Assembly (NCBI GenBank): GCA_037102815.1
Contig: BTPP01000002.1
Span: forward strand, 3,100,001 to 3,164,000
Direction of reading: 5' to 3'
Origin: Neurospora intermedia
Taxonomy: Eukaryota; Ascomycota; Sordariomycetes; Sordariales; Sordariaceae
Length of the DNA: 64,000 bases
The number at the start of each line of letters is the position of its first letter. Position 1 is the first letter of the stretch. The notes below the pieces were generated by a model, which made no database searches, was not told the origin of the DNA, and saw only the letters and a list, made by a program, of their open reading frames with translations. Below, piece by piece: positions 44,701 to 56,300 of this stretch. A program made the position numbers and the translations under genes.

Positions 44701-45053
44701 TCAGGCTCAGGCTGGGGCTCTGGCGCTGGTTGTTGCCCGGCTTGCTCTGCATTCAACACGTGTACCTCTTCATCCTCCCCAATTTCTATTTGCGGGATGT
44801 TCCCATTTTGCAGCTGTTGAAGGTTCTGAGCACGAATCTGATCTCTGTTCAACAGGCGTTGCCGACCATCCTCTCCAAGCTCGTAATGGGGTATGTTGCC
44901 ATTGGCCAATTCTTGCAGACGCCCACGCTGAGCACGAGTCTGACGACGTGGAAGGTTCGGATCGCCCCATGTTGCAGGCCTATTTTGTGGACCGATGAAG
45001 GCGTCCCGTCTTGGACGTCCCCGACGCCTGGGCTGGGGTTGGTCACTGTCCAT
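41721..45053 (-). CDS. Large disordered nuclear-type protein with AT-hook and short repeats (1,110 aa)
   Basis: I do not recognise a family. A single exon starts at ATG 45053. Residues 8-16 (PRRRGRPRR) match the AT-hook core GRP flanked by Arg, suggesting binding to AT-rich DNA. Right after it, a unit of about 30 residues occurs twice, centred on LANGNIPHYELGED and LQNGNIPQIEIGED. Farther on there are three copies of a VEWQHP/VEWQYP/EEWQHP unit, a run of 15 Ser inside a long acidic Ser/Asp/Glu region, Ser/Pro-rich stretches, an acidic patch (SSEDEEEEEEDEEE) and basic motifs resembling nuclear signals (SPKRPR, SSKRLRM). The C-terminus carries three EYDP motifs, the last close to the end (EEEEYDPQHPRG). 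Nuclear localisation and chromatin binding are inference. Other frames of this region also stay open because of the repetitive codons, but lack such structure. Confidence 0.78.
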   Translation of the reverse strand: MDSDQPQPRRRGRPRRDAFIGPQNRPATWGDPNLPRRQTRAQRGRLQELANGNIPHYELGEDGRQRLLNRDQIRAQNLQQLQNGNIPQIEIGEDEEVHVLNAEQAGQQPAPEPQPEPESEQEQEPEQAVVVHEGQESGSEEDPVRGTGVNQDGNAHRSDSSDPKEDLDPKGGSEAAHPRTPTPPPPPPQTLPVRLSPSSPASRVDPFDYEDTPPPELPVLSSPQLQHTPPQPAIVVNPPLEAISPRHFVVPAGYVAGGWSGGFAAARGQQPAPQPVPVADNNENGGDEVEWQHPNDLVEWQYPDFVEEWQHPDEEGEEPQPSKKQEEQRSDEESEDADTRFGEEPSDSSSSSSSNEDAAPAHDRGERSDSSSSSSSSSSSSSSSDGSDADGEGRGNDEERRDSPDPDGNGDQADDGERHFDDSDEDLFGDGASSEGDRGEANVGLDQPHDEDEQELPELPPSNNQPTKPVPASQEPRSSSSLPDFDDEQWEAAERELQRRHQRNNPLPWYERGHAVQRHPLGDLAILPERLQGHDSVERNAISWTRPSLDFGAYSRAPSLPSDWSSEEDWDYPEEEEEEEEEGSNKSSCTGSSSTSKSGGSSDSDDELPPVAMPVNGTKVSSQGSSQERSSPCQQQETPLSSPPPRLPPTPCPSSPKRNRKVKPVPSPLKLAHNSDGTGVSSRDLELDMAARTARSNAPPPSAGITAATTNTNLGQQPPTTPKKTSAGKPSLRRNSAGPFHQSEYPSTTVFREDFTFVPRDGRLSAPGSVSGDDGTYTLPDYTGQGDQDISPKSKNPPKVSQTGHAAPGTREARVQVGGKGFPQVHKDKGVNIFDPGDAECSSEDEEEEEEDEEERSPTRKPHHRRSGIYCPAFSTERYLQDQEQQKERERQEEERGAYYQYNPRYDEGYTGGLTGSAVPRWMSAELDNLNPTSWISTASTESSLAKTTASSGAKRSISSITDYDDDSDGSSGSLAKRHCSSPPASPKRPRSFDEDDDEVNRSSKRLRMEVPALKKGDGQQGLGAKVVGIAGQQTDAVHQEEQTRYDPAMIENEEYDPRTVGLPRIHGSQGSRSSASSVAGMAQSRRISTEYDPADEREEEEYDPQHPRG

Positions 45054-47062
45054 AATTTGATGGCTTGGACTGGTACTTTTGAGCGTTTGGTTGTCTTCTG
45101 GGAGTGTGATCGGGTCTTTGTTGGAGCTACTAAGCTAGAGTAGCTAGCTAGCTAGGTATGCTTTCCTGGTTTGGAGTGTAAGCTTCTTCCTCTCTCGCTG
45201 GTATGTTTTGTGTGTGTCTACCGCGTGCGTTGCGTTTGGTCGTGTTTGTTTGCTGTTCAAGTCTCGCTGGTGCTGTCCTCTTGGAACTTGCTTGTAAGGT
45301 CATCTGGTCCTGTTACTGTTCAAACAATGTCTCTCTTCATCTCTTGACAAAATATCGGACAATCAATCAATCCGTTCAGTTCCCAAGGGCGAGAGCCCCC
45401 TTATGCGATCGCAGCATCTATAGGATTTATACGGACACGCTTCGGTCTTTGCGCTATCAGGGTATTCTTTGTCGTTCTCAAACGGCTTGTCGAGAGCTTG
45501 TCGAGCTTGTTGACAATGAAGACAATGGAAACATTGTGTTGTGGTGATGGAAGCGAGACAAAGCGACTTGTGTGCCGCCGGTAGGTATTTTTAGATGGGA
45601 GTTCCTGAAAGGTAGCTATCCGTTACTACACTCTTGTAGTCGAGATTTTCAATGTATCTCTGCGTCAGGGACAGCTAGACGGTTGGTCCTGTTGATGATA
45701 TGAAGAATAACTTTACGGATTAAGCTTCAATCAATTCTCGTGAAGCTCGCGAGGGCGAGGCCGCAACGAAGACTGAGTATCAAGAACAAGTCGCCGGCCT
45801 CTCTGCACCCAACTTCCAAGGCCCTTTTTCGAACTCCTTCTTCTGTGTTTCTTCACATGATTTGACACAAAAAGAAGCTCAAATGCCCAAACAACCTATG
45901 TCAGCACATCTACCATATGCCACAACCGAAATGGGTATGTTAGAGCATCTCAATTGCAACTAGCCACCCCTACACCTACTCAAGTCCAGTAATGTGAGTC
46001 GAATCGCGACAAGGAACCTCGACCCGAACTACGACTGAACAAAGGATGTCACTAGCTTCCCATACTCGACATCATTGTCTTGTTTCAGGCGATAAAACAA
46101 AGAAGTGAAGTCTTCTGGAAACGAGGTATTTCACAATGCATTGTTACTTCGGTTCATTCTTCAACAAAGAAAATCTACAATTGGTGACCCATGTGGGAAC
46201 AATGCCCCTTCTTCACAAGTGATGGTTGCCTAGTTTTGGCAGAAAATAAAATCCAGAGTGAGACCAGCCCAGACACTTCCACTTGGAAGGCTACTGCGGC
46301 TTTTCGATGCGGGCTCGACCCAGATTATCCTATTGAGGATCGACCTACAGAGAATCCGAGAGCCAGATAAAATAACAGAGGCTGAGATTTGGAAAGTCGG
46401 TGGTATCATATGCCCGTCGTTATCTGCTATACAACGTGAAAATAATACAAAGTGCAAAAGGAAACTGAAGAGTCTTTAGCAAGTGGTGGGCGACCGCCAT
46501 TATAAGACGATGTGCCAGCCCATCAGTATTTTACGGTTAGCCCTTTTTGCACATGATGTCGGTTTAGGGCAGTGTTGTGAGGAAGGGACGAACTTGTTGA
46601 CCTGCTAGCACTGACCAGCCTGTTAAGAGGTTATCTGCAATGGCGCCATGCTGTTTGCGAACTAGATATCATCTCATCTGAGACCACATCCCACGGAAAC
46701 AGTGATTCTGTCACGGAGGCAGGTACGACAGGCCTACCGCTGAGCAGGATAAACTAAAAAAGCACAGGTTTCCATTGCAGGCGTCCAGCGTCCTCATCAT
46801 CAACCTCGCAAAACGTATTCCATCTCGATTGATGTCAACTCTGACCAGTTCAGGCAAATCGAATCCATATCGAAATACAAATTAGTTTTAAAATGGGGTG
46901 GTTTTTGCCTGCCCGAAGAACCCATCGTCGGTCCACCACCAAACGCGCGCCAGGCGAGTCGCGACATGAAACGAATAAATTTCTTTCTCACCGGCAATCA
47001 CTTTTCTGAGCCAAGTTAAAACATCACCACCGACAACAAACTGTAAGGACAACGCCATTATT
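45054..47062. other. Divergent promoter region, 2.0 kb
   Basis: This region lies between the starts of the 1,110-aa gene (-) and the cysteine-rich orphan (+). A small run of TAGC units lies at 45140-45154. Short frames have no features. No gene supported. Confidence 0.5.
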
Positions 47063-49349
47063 ATGGCTACCGACCTAGAAACTGACGATCGATACGATGA
47101 TTCTTCCTCCGAATTTGAACCATGGTATGTCATTGAGCTCGAGTCGCGCTGCGGGGTCTGCACCGAGACCATCACGCAGGAGACGCCGGTTATTGTTTGT
47201 ACAACCCCCTTTTCCTGCGCATCCCATGAGGTGGCCTTGCCTGACTGAAGTTTAGTAATCGGATGCCGGAATAGAATGGTCTATCTTGGGCGCACTGCTA
47301 CAGTCGCTTTTCCCAAAACCTTTGTGCATCTTGTGGATGCATACCTCGATGAGAAAACAGAAGTAAATCTGTGTAACCTGTGCTCTATATCGACAGAATG
47401 CTCCGAACACGGCACAGATCCCGACAGACTCCATGTGGCCACTGCCGTACATAAGGACTGCTTCGTGATTGCGAAACAGTCATGCCCTCTCGCTCCCCGC
47501 CTGACGTGCGAACGGATCTGGGAACTTGCTGTGGCGAGAAATCCGTGGCCGCATGGGTTCCAACCCCCAAAATCCCTCTCCCTTGAAAGCCCTTATCTCA
47601 TGAGCCCACAGGCCGTCAATCAGGTTGCTTCAATCATCAGCATTCCCCAGCTGAAAAACTTTCCCTCCGAATTGGTCGAACGAATCCGGTCGTATTCGCC
47701 AGGAGATACTCCGTTTTGGAGGGCTGTAGCTGCTCTGACAGTTGCATCTTCGCTGCCCGACCTTCCAATCTTTTCTGAGCAACGCGTGAAGATACGTCAC
47801 ATACTGCACTGGAAAAGAGGCGAAGAAATAGTGACAGTAGGACCCAGAGGCCAAGACGATGTTCTCCGTCTTACTTTCGACGTAGATGGGATCCGAGAGA
47901 TCGAACGGTTTTGCCAGCAACCGCAGTGCGAAGAGCGGCAAAAGCACAACCGCAAATTTGCCTACGTTCTCTTGGGTACGAAGCGCGACGAACTTGCCTT
48001 GGATAAGAGGTACGGCGAATTTTCGCGCAGATTTGCATACTGCAGAAATGGCCTTTTGCGACTGGCCTTCGATGCCGACGATATCTATCATGACAATAAG
48101 CATGGTGTACGGATACCCTTCTTACCACGCATTTGGAACACGCCCACGCCCCCGGACCTGACCAATTGTATTTACTTATACCACGGGGAGATCTTCAAGG
48201 TCTTTGCGACCGGGTATTATATCAGTTTAGACTCCATATCTGGCCTTACATTTGTCTATCGCGGCAAAGAGCTCGTTGCAATCCACCCTCATCGCGGCGA
48301 TGATGTTGAGATGAACTGCCCTAAGGTCTTATCTCCTGGCTCTCCAAAGATACAGGAAGCCTGCTTCTTCCTGCCTGTCAACAAGGAGGATGCCATCCTC
48401 GGGATAGGTGTAGGGATATATCAGAATGCGTTTGTGGTAGTGGTACGTTTCTAGACCCCAAGTTATCTTGTTTGCTGCCTTATCTTCCTCAGTTTCACGC
48501 GCCTCATGCTTCCGAATGAGTCTCTAAGAAACACCTGTTTTTTTCCTCTACGCTCCCGATTTTTACCGTGGTTTTTCTCAAATCTCTAACATATCAATCG
48601 TACCACAGGTCAAGAAACGTCTGTCCGGCGATTCTGTCATCGGCCTACCTTGCCCTGATCCGCCTAGAGATGACCCCACATGGGAGGGTCCTGACGAGGA
48701 TGAAGGAGACTTTTTTGACAAAGAGGAGTTCTTTTGGGGCCAACGCGATCCGATAGCTCTGGTCTACGGAATTCCGGGTAAGAGGAACTATTTGGATATG
48801 TTGGGAGGCTATCGGGGTCCTCCTCCAGCGAAACCGAAATGGGAAGGTTGGGAAGGGACGATTCCTCATCTATGGCCCAGTGGCCTCTTCAGCCTGGATG
48901 ATGATGAGGATCTCCGCTTCTACACTCGTGCTCCCCTCCGCGGGGTCGTCGCCGCTCAGATGTTTTACTATCCCTCTCGTCGAAATCGGCCGACAGAACG
49001 CGTCTGCTCAGGGATTATTTTTCATTACGACAACGGCGGCTCGCGGGTAGTTGGAGAGATTCGACTCGAGAACCGCGCCAAGCTTGCGGGCGAGACGATC
49101 ATCAACCCCAAGCTCATTTGTCTGGAGTCCGAAATACTCCCAGGGTTTGACACGCCGAACATCCACCTCGTGACAGAGTCCGAGGTCGAGAGTGGAGCAC
49201 ATCCTGACGATTGGGGCTGGTCCTTCGACGATTGTCCTCGATTTCCGGGAGTGGCCTTCACATGCCACCCCATGAAAGGCACAATCAACTGGTGGTTTAC
49301 TGCACGTCAACGGAACAGCATTGAAATTTATGAATGGGCAGAAGACTGA
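47063..49349 (+). CDS. Cysteine-rich orphan protein, possible zinc-binding N-terminus (687 aa)
   Basis: I do not recognise the family. The exons are 47063-47198, 47256-48442 and 48609-49349 (687 aa); introns are 57 and 166 nt with donors GTACAA and GTACGT, and both joints keep frame. The first 130 residues hold a spaced Cys/His set: C30-x2-C33, C49, C85-x2-C88, C94, H97, H111-x2-C114, C122 and C130. This looks like a RING- or treble-clef-like zinc site but matches no single consensus. A segment near 175 (LKNFPSELVERIRSYSPGDTPFWR) resembles the short helix pair of F-box-type proteins. The rest looks beta-rich and folded, ending GTINWWFTARQRNSIEIYEWAED, and may form a propeller-like or jelly-roll domain. 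The plan (zinc site, F-box-like helix, beta domain) would suit a substrate adaptor, but that is inference. Confidence 0.72.
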
Positions 49350-50247
49350 TGCTGTTGGACTTCATGTACACAAATCTCTTCGTCACGATGATACTCGCAA
49401 CTTGGAACGGGCGGCAATAGCAAATGTACAACTACCAGATGGATCAGTACGGATAGAGCACGTCCCTCCTTAGTCTACCTTTCAGTTGGAGCAAATTGCC
49501 ATGGGGATTCCCCCTTTAATTGGACATGCAATGCACTTACCCACTGTAACTTCCCTAGAAGCCCGCTGTAACCAAAAGTCCACACATCTGATTTCACTCT
49601 CACGTCGCTTGATCTTGTGCAACCACAGCAATTTGCGAGAAAATCATGTTTATCCGATGGTGCGGTTGGAACTACAGACTAAAGCCATATACTATCACGA
49701 AAAGATTTCACACGGCAGCGCTCGTTGAAAGCTTCAAACTACGTAGTGTCCAACGTGGGTTTTGGCGTTTGATCAAATTGTTCGCCCCTCCGGCCTTTCT
49801 GTGGGGCAAATCCGAGAGCAGCACAATGTCCGTCTGCCTAATGGCATGCAATCACAAGGTAGCCGACCAGAAGCAATCATGGATACACTCACCCTTCTTC
49901 AAGCTAGGTAACATCCTCGACATTGTCAGTATGTGGCTCGACCTTTCACGAAGCAATGATGACTGTTGCTTGGGGCAATTCGCTCTATCGGACTTCGATC
50001 GATAGGGGTATCCTTGAAATGGTTGATGTCACCCTTGACGTTAGTTCGAGAAGGCATAGGAAAATGCTCAGTATATAGGCACCAGCTTGGATGATGTCTC
50101 CATATCTGCACAGGAAGGAAGTTTGCTCTTAGGTAAGTTCCAATACCACAAGAGCGTCGACTGGAACCACGATGATTGCAAATTTACCCAAGGGAATTTG
50201 ACCAAATATCTTCAAGCATCGCCCCAACCCAACTACAACAATAGACT
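49350..50247. other. Intergenic 3' regions of convergent genes
   Basis: The gap lies between the orphan (+) and the GH76 gene (-). The 120-codon frame at 49646-50005 has no family likeness. No gene supported. Confidence 0.5.
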
Positions 50248-52087
50248 TCAGCCCTGATGCCTAAAAAAATTACTTTCCCTCGCAATCTTGTCCCAGATCG
50301 ACAACTTCTCCTTCTTCTTCTTCTCCCCAGCCGCAGCTGCTGCTGCTGCCGTAGCCCCACCCTCCAGCTTCTCAAATGACCCTGTGGCCATCAGCACAAA
50401 CGCCGCCCCCAGCGTCCCCAGCGTAAACGCCGTAAGAACCCACGCTCCCACCTTATCCCCCTTCGTCAACTCCCTCAGCTCCGTGGGATCAACCACTCCC
50501 TTCCCCGTCCCCGCATGCGGATTCCCTTTACTCGTTCCCCCGGTCTCCCCCGTCAGCGGCGCCCCTTTATTGCCCGTTTTCCCATCACCACCACCACCAC
50601 CAGCGTCGTTTTCGTTAAAAGCCAACAACGACGACAAAGCTGCCAACACGCTCATCTCCTGCCCTGCTCCCGTCAACCCATCGTACCCGCCCGTCGTCCA
50701 GCGGAAGCCGCAGGCTCGGCCGTCGTGGAGGGGACCACGGCACGAGTTGACGGCCGCGGCGGTAGAGTTGCGCAAAGCTTGCTTGATGGCGTCGCGCGTA
50801 AATGGCGCGAGCTGCGTGGTGGTTGCCAGCCATCGGTGCGTGTAGCCCTTGAAGGAGAGCATGTCGGTCTTGCAGAGGATGACGGTGGGCGTCTCGCAAG
50901 AGAGCTCGATCATGGGGCCGGCGTGGAAGAAGAAGGCAATGGTCCGGTCGAGGAGGGCTTGGACGCGGTTCTTCCAGACGATCTGTTCTGGACCTTTTGT
51001 CTGTTTTTATTTTTATTTTTTGTTCGGTCAGTCCGTCGATCAATAAATCCTGGCATTTTTTCTCGAGGATAGACAACCGGCCGCGGGTCAAGGGCGAGGA
51101 ATTTTGGCAACTTACAAAGCTATACATGAACGCCGCCCCTTGCAAAAATATTGCCGCGTTATATGAGAACTGCGCCTTGAACACGTCCGTACAATTCACC
51201 CCAGTATGCGCTCCATCGTACACGTTCCCGTCCTCGGTCATCAACCCGACTGCCATCATCCAATCCCACGTCTTTCTTGCATGGTGCGCGTACGTTTCGT
51301 TTCCCGTGTACCTCGCCAGTCGGGCGCCGAGGTTGAAGAAGATACCTGAAACAGTACAGCTCATGCATTAGTCAGAAGTGGGCGACTTTAGAGAAGTTCG
51401 GCCTGCTTACCATTGCTAATCGAGTTCTTGTAATCATACCCAATGTTCGCCATCGGTATCTGCCACCGTAATCCACCACCACACACATCATCATGTCTTC
51501 CAGGGTCCGCCTGGGTGTGAAACACCGCCTGAGCGAGCTGCAACCACTGAGGCTTATCAGCCGGTGGGTCAGGAAAGCCGATCTCGGCTGCGAGCATAGC
51601 GGATAGGCCCCAGAACCCCTGATCGTCGTTGCCCATAGATATGGTGTAGTTCTCGGGCATGTAAGCGTTGAGCGGCGGGCCCGTATGGAAGAGCATGGAG
51701 GAGGTGATCAGCTCGTTGTAAGACGAGTCGCCCGTGTAGTGCCAGTAGTCCATCAGGGTGCCCCAGAGCGCACCAGATTCCCACCAGTAGTAGTCGCCGG
51801 CGGGGGGAGGGCCGGGGAGGATGCCGGGCGTTTGGCCGGGTTCTGAGCCATGGTAGTAGGTGAGAAGATCCGAGGCGACGAGGGAGGCGGCGTGTTTGAT
51901 GGAGTCTGGGAACAGTAACACGCACAGGATGGCGTTAGTAAGTCTGCGATGTGGAAGGATATTCGTATTTTGGTCGAGCGGGAGATTGACGACTTGGAAG
52001 TAGTGTACCTGGAGAGTTCAAGTCAACTTGGAGAGCTGCCAGGGCCTGGCGGGCTACCCAAAAAGCTGTAATGACTATATTACGCAT
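50248..52087 (-). CDS. GH76 alpha-1,6-mannanase (DCW1/DFG5 type), cell wall
   Basis: Dcw1/Dfg5-type enzymes act on GPI-anchored mannoproteins to attach them to the wall glucan. The four exons are 52087-52009, 51905-51411, 51345-51116 and 51000-50248 (518 aa, divisible by three). The first exon supplies a signal peptide ([17 protein letters not shown]) and joins within LNSPDSIK, the family's usual mature start. GH76 landmarks are [17 protein letters not shown], the catalytic Asp pair in GNDDQGFW (residues 120-121), [50 protein letters not shown] and [12 protein letters not shown]. After a Gly/Thr-rich linker there is one membrane segment ([24 protein letters not shown]) followed by about 40 further residues, Ala- then Lys-rich. 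That tail is unlike a normal GPI signal, which ends at the hydrophobic stretch, so a transmembrane anchor is possible. Confidence 0.9.
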
Positions 52088-53362
52088 TATCTCTACCTCT
52101 AGCCGGGAGACATGGGTTGACTGTATCGTATCGACGTTGAATCCAATCTTCTCAAGTTGCGAGTTTCTTCAGGACACGAGCAACCAGGCGGGAGGAGATA
52201 AAACAGAGAAGCGGCCAGGGAGGAGAGTGCTGAAGCTCCCCATTCCAACGCGTGATCAAAGTACCAACTTAGGGACACGCGGGGAATACAGAACGCCCGG
52301 CATGTTGCTTGAGTTCCTGTATGCTTGCAAGCAGGAATGCAACTTTGGAGGGGCTGTTCATACCCGTGTGATTCTGTGAAGCACCAGCTGTCATCGGACG
52401 ACGGGAGCCGATCTTGTTCGTCCCAGATTGGGTGACGCCAAATGTCCTAGCGCCACAACGTTCTCGTGCGCCTGTTTCTGTAAGGGGAGAAACGTGCACA
52501 CCTGTGCATATTGGAGATGTGGTCATGGCGATATCCTAGTGGTGGTGTCTCAAAACTCGGTGTACCCGATATCTCGAGTTGGTGGAACTTGACGTCTTCG
52601 ATGCCTTTGATCTAACTCTATCCTGAATATCAGATATAATCATTGTTGTAGAAGTGAAAAGAGGAAGAAGGGCGATAACTTGCGTGCCGTCAATGAGATC
52701 GGTCTTGGGATGGTGCACGGAGATATCGGACGAACCGGTGCACCGGCCGATCTACCGTTCGTGTTCCTGGAATCTCTGTCGTCATGATGGCCGTATCGTA
52801 TTGGAACTCTCCACAGTCATAGAGACGATCTTGCATGTTTCAAAAAATGTTCTTCGAGCGTTCAGTCCTAAGCATTGAAATGATGAGGTCAGACTCATCA
52901 ACTGCTTCGTACCCAGCCCGAATTTCTGGACTCGATACTGTTGATACACCAATCGTGGGACACTCAACAGTCGGCATCATCTCACGTTGCACGCCGTACA
53001 ACCGGTGGTGCGATGTTTTCGGAAATTTGTGATCTCAGGCGCCTCCATAGCCGTCCGTCCATGATTCAGTGATATCCCTTGTGTCAGCTCCCCTCATAAG
53101 ACATTCTGATCCCGGCGGTTTGTTATATTTGGGTTGATTCTCCATTTGAGAAACAAATTGTTCGGAGACGCAAACGATATCGATATAAAGTGCTTCCACA
53201 CATTTCGCAAGTCTGGGGCTGTTAATCACCGTGAGAGCAACAAAAGGGTATCTTCTCTATATTCAAATTTTGGGTGACTGACGTGTTCACAATGAGCCTG
53301 TTTCAATAACCAGTTTTGACCAACCAATGCAACGCTTGAACATGCTCCAGCGAGTTGACAAC
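52088..53362. other. Intergenic region, 1.3 kb
   Basis: The gap lies between PRP22 (its 3' end) and the GH76 gene (its 5' end), both on -. Only short featureless frames. Confidence 0.5.
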
Positions 53363-56300
53363 TTAACCCCATGTACCACCGCCACCACCACCACGTCCGC
53401 CTCTCCTCTGCGCACTAAGACGCCAATCGTCCGCGCCGGCGTACTTGTTGTACAGCGGTTCGATCCGTTCGGCCTTCTTCCGCTTCGATAGCTTGTCGGT
53501 CGGCGCCATCTTGAAGAAGGTTGGCGCGGCCTCGACCAGCCACTTCGGCTCGATGCTGGTTGTGTAATGCATGTACTCACGGGTGGTCAAGACCAAGGTG
53601 TGATAAACGACCCACTCAGCTTGCTTGCCGAAGAGCGCCGAGCTGGGATGGAGATACACAGGCGTGCCTTCGATCAGCGTCTTGTAACCTTCTTGAGGGT
53701 CCTTGCGAGCCGCGTTACGGAAGAAACCGGCGCAAAGGGCTTGCCGGACCTTGTTGGTATCACGGCCACAGCTGATGACGGGATGCCTGTGGCGATCCAT
53801 GATCTTGACAATCTGGTCACGCACATCTTTGGCGCGCCGCATGGAACGTGCCTGGATGAAGTTCTCAAAACACCAAGGGTTCGCATACCCGTTGTTCTTC
53901 CACGAGTTGTAGACGTTGAGGAGGGTCAAATGATCTCCATGAGGATCGTGGAATTTGGCCTTCTTCTGATCAGCCTGAGCTTGCTTCTCCTTGGGGCGGT
54001 AAAAGACATTGGGGAGGTTGAGCATGGCAACAATAGTCACCATCTCATCTGAACAGCCCTTTTCCACAGAGGCAATAAGAACTTTAGCAAGGGCTGGCTC
54101 CATTGGGAAATCAGCCATCTTTCTTCCAAGGCGTGTCAAAAGACCTTCGTCGTCCAGCGCAGCGAGGGCGTAGAGCTCTTCCAGGGCTGTAAGCATAGTA
54201 TTGACGGGAGGTGGGTCCATGAAGTCGAACCGGAGAAGGTCATTGATGCCCATGGCCTTCAACATAAGGATAGTGTTGGACAGATTCTGGCGCTGAATTT
54301 CGGGGATTGTGGTAGGCAGCATTTCAGACTGGTATGCGGCTTCTGTATACAGGCGGAAGCACTTTCCTGGTCCTGTTCTACCAGCTCGACCGGCTCTCTG
54401 GTTGGCTTGAGCCTGGGAAATAGGAGTGACAACCAACGAGTCCATGCCGAGTTTGGGGTCGTATGCGTTCTGCTTGACGAACCCTGGATCAACAACGTAG
54501 TAAATATGGTCGATCGTGATGGATGTCTCGGCAATGTTGGTCGCGATAACAACCTTTCGACTCCCTGGCGGTGCTGGGTCGAAAATTCTACTCTGCATCT
54601 CACTAGGAAGGGCAGAGTAAACGGGCAAGATGAGAAGCTCAGGAACGTTAGGACCCAAGGCTTTCATCCGTTCGTATAGAATTTCGCAAGCCGTGTCGAT
54701 TTCTTCCTGTCCCGTCAAGAACAAAAGGATGTCGCCCATTGGCTCGCTGAGATGGATTTGCATGACGGTGGTGAGAGCGGCATCCAAGTAGTCTGACTCT
54801 GGTTCACGGGAGTAAAGAATCTCGACAGGGAATGTACGACCAGGGATGGTAAAGATGGGGCATTGGTTGAAGTACTCGCTGAACTTGTCGGCATCCAAGG
54901 TAGCACTGGTGACGATAACCTTGAGGTCCTCCCTTCTCTTCATTGTCTTTTTCAACAGGGCGAAGAGCACATCGGTGGCGATGGTACGTTCGTGGGCCTC
55001 ATCAAGCATAATGACCGAATATCTCTTGAGGTCGGGGTCGATCAGGATCTCTCTCTGAAGCATACCGTCGGTCATATACTTGATCTTGGTTGCTGGGCTG
55101 GTGACGTCCTCGAATCTGATGGTATAACCGACTTCTTGGCCAAGCTGGCAGCCGACTTCTTCAGAAACACGTTTCGCAACGGACACGGCGGCGACACGGC
55201 GAGGCTGCGTACATCCAATCATCCCATTGTTAGTAAAGCCGGCTTCAGCCAGGTATTGAGTGAGCTGTGTCGTCTTTCCGGATCCCGTCTCGCCGACAAC
55301 AATAAGGACCTGGTTCTCCCTCACAGCCGTGATCAGTTGTTCTCTGAAGGCAAAGACGGGGAGAGATTCTCGTTGCTCCTTGATGCTCATGTTGGTGCGC
55401 CTGCCTAGCGACACTTCTTTGGGTGCAACGGCCCTCTTCCACTCAGGAACAGCATCAGGAGCCGCTGGTGCCGCTTGAGCGTTTTTGCGCAAATCACTAG
55501 CAAACTTTCTGGCCTCCGGGTTGGCCATAGGATCTTGCCATTGGGAGGACAAGTCAACCTTTTTCTCCTCCGCCTTTTTAGCTTCAGTCTCCTGCTGCCG
55601 CAGTTCCTTCCGTTCTTTGGCAAGATTGGTGCCTGCCATGGCGGCGCGGTTAAGGGACCCGTCGGGAGCCTTGACAACGCGGATGGGTGACAGCTCGAGA
55701 GACTGTTTAGTCTGTCCAGCCAGGAAAGGAGGTTCCTCGTCTCGAACCTCAATATCGACATCCTCCTCAAGCTCCATCTGTCCCTCGCCTTTGAGTGTTG
55801 CCTGGTAGTCCTCTTCAAGTTCTGGGTAATCGGATGCCTTTGCAATGCCTGCCGCAATCATTTGACGAATCTCCCATCTTTCAGGAGATGTCATCCTCTT
55901 TTTGTGTTGCCTGGCATTTGCCGTCGCTTGGAATGCTCCCTTGTCACCGAAGCCATTAGTGACAACATTCTTTGTATCGTATCCTCCTCTCCCGCCCAAT
56001 GCCTCCATATTGGCGCCCGAACCTATCCGCAGTTGCGGTGCGAGGTCCATGCCCGTCTCTTGGTCTACGTCCTTCATCGACAAACCTACTCTACCTCCCT
56101 CGAGCTTAATGACTTTGACTTTGACTTCCTGGCCCTTGGATAAGAGATCCGAAGGGTGGTTGACACGCTGACCGAAAGCGGATACATGTACCAAGCCGTC
56201 AACCTTGCCCTTCACGCCATGCAGGTTGACAAAGGCACCGAAGTCCTTGATTCCCGTGACGTGGCCTTCGTAAATCTTGTATAGAATCGGGGAGTCATCC

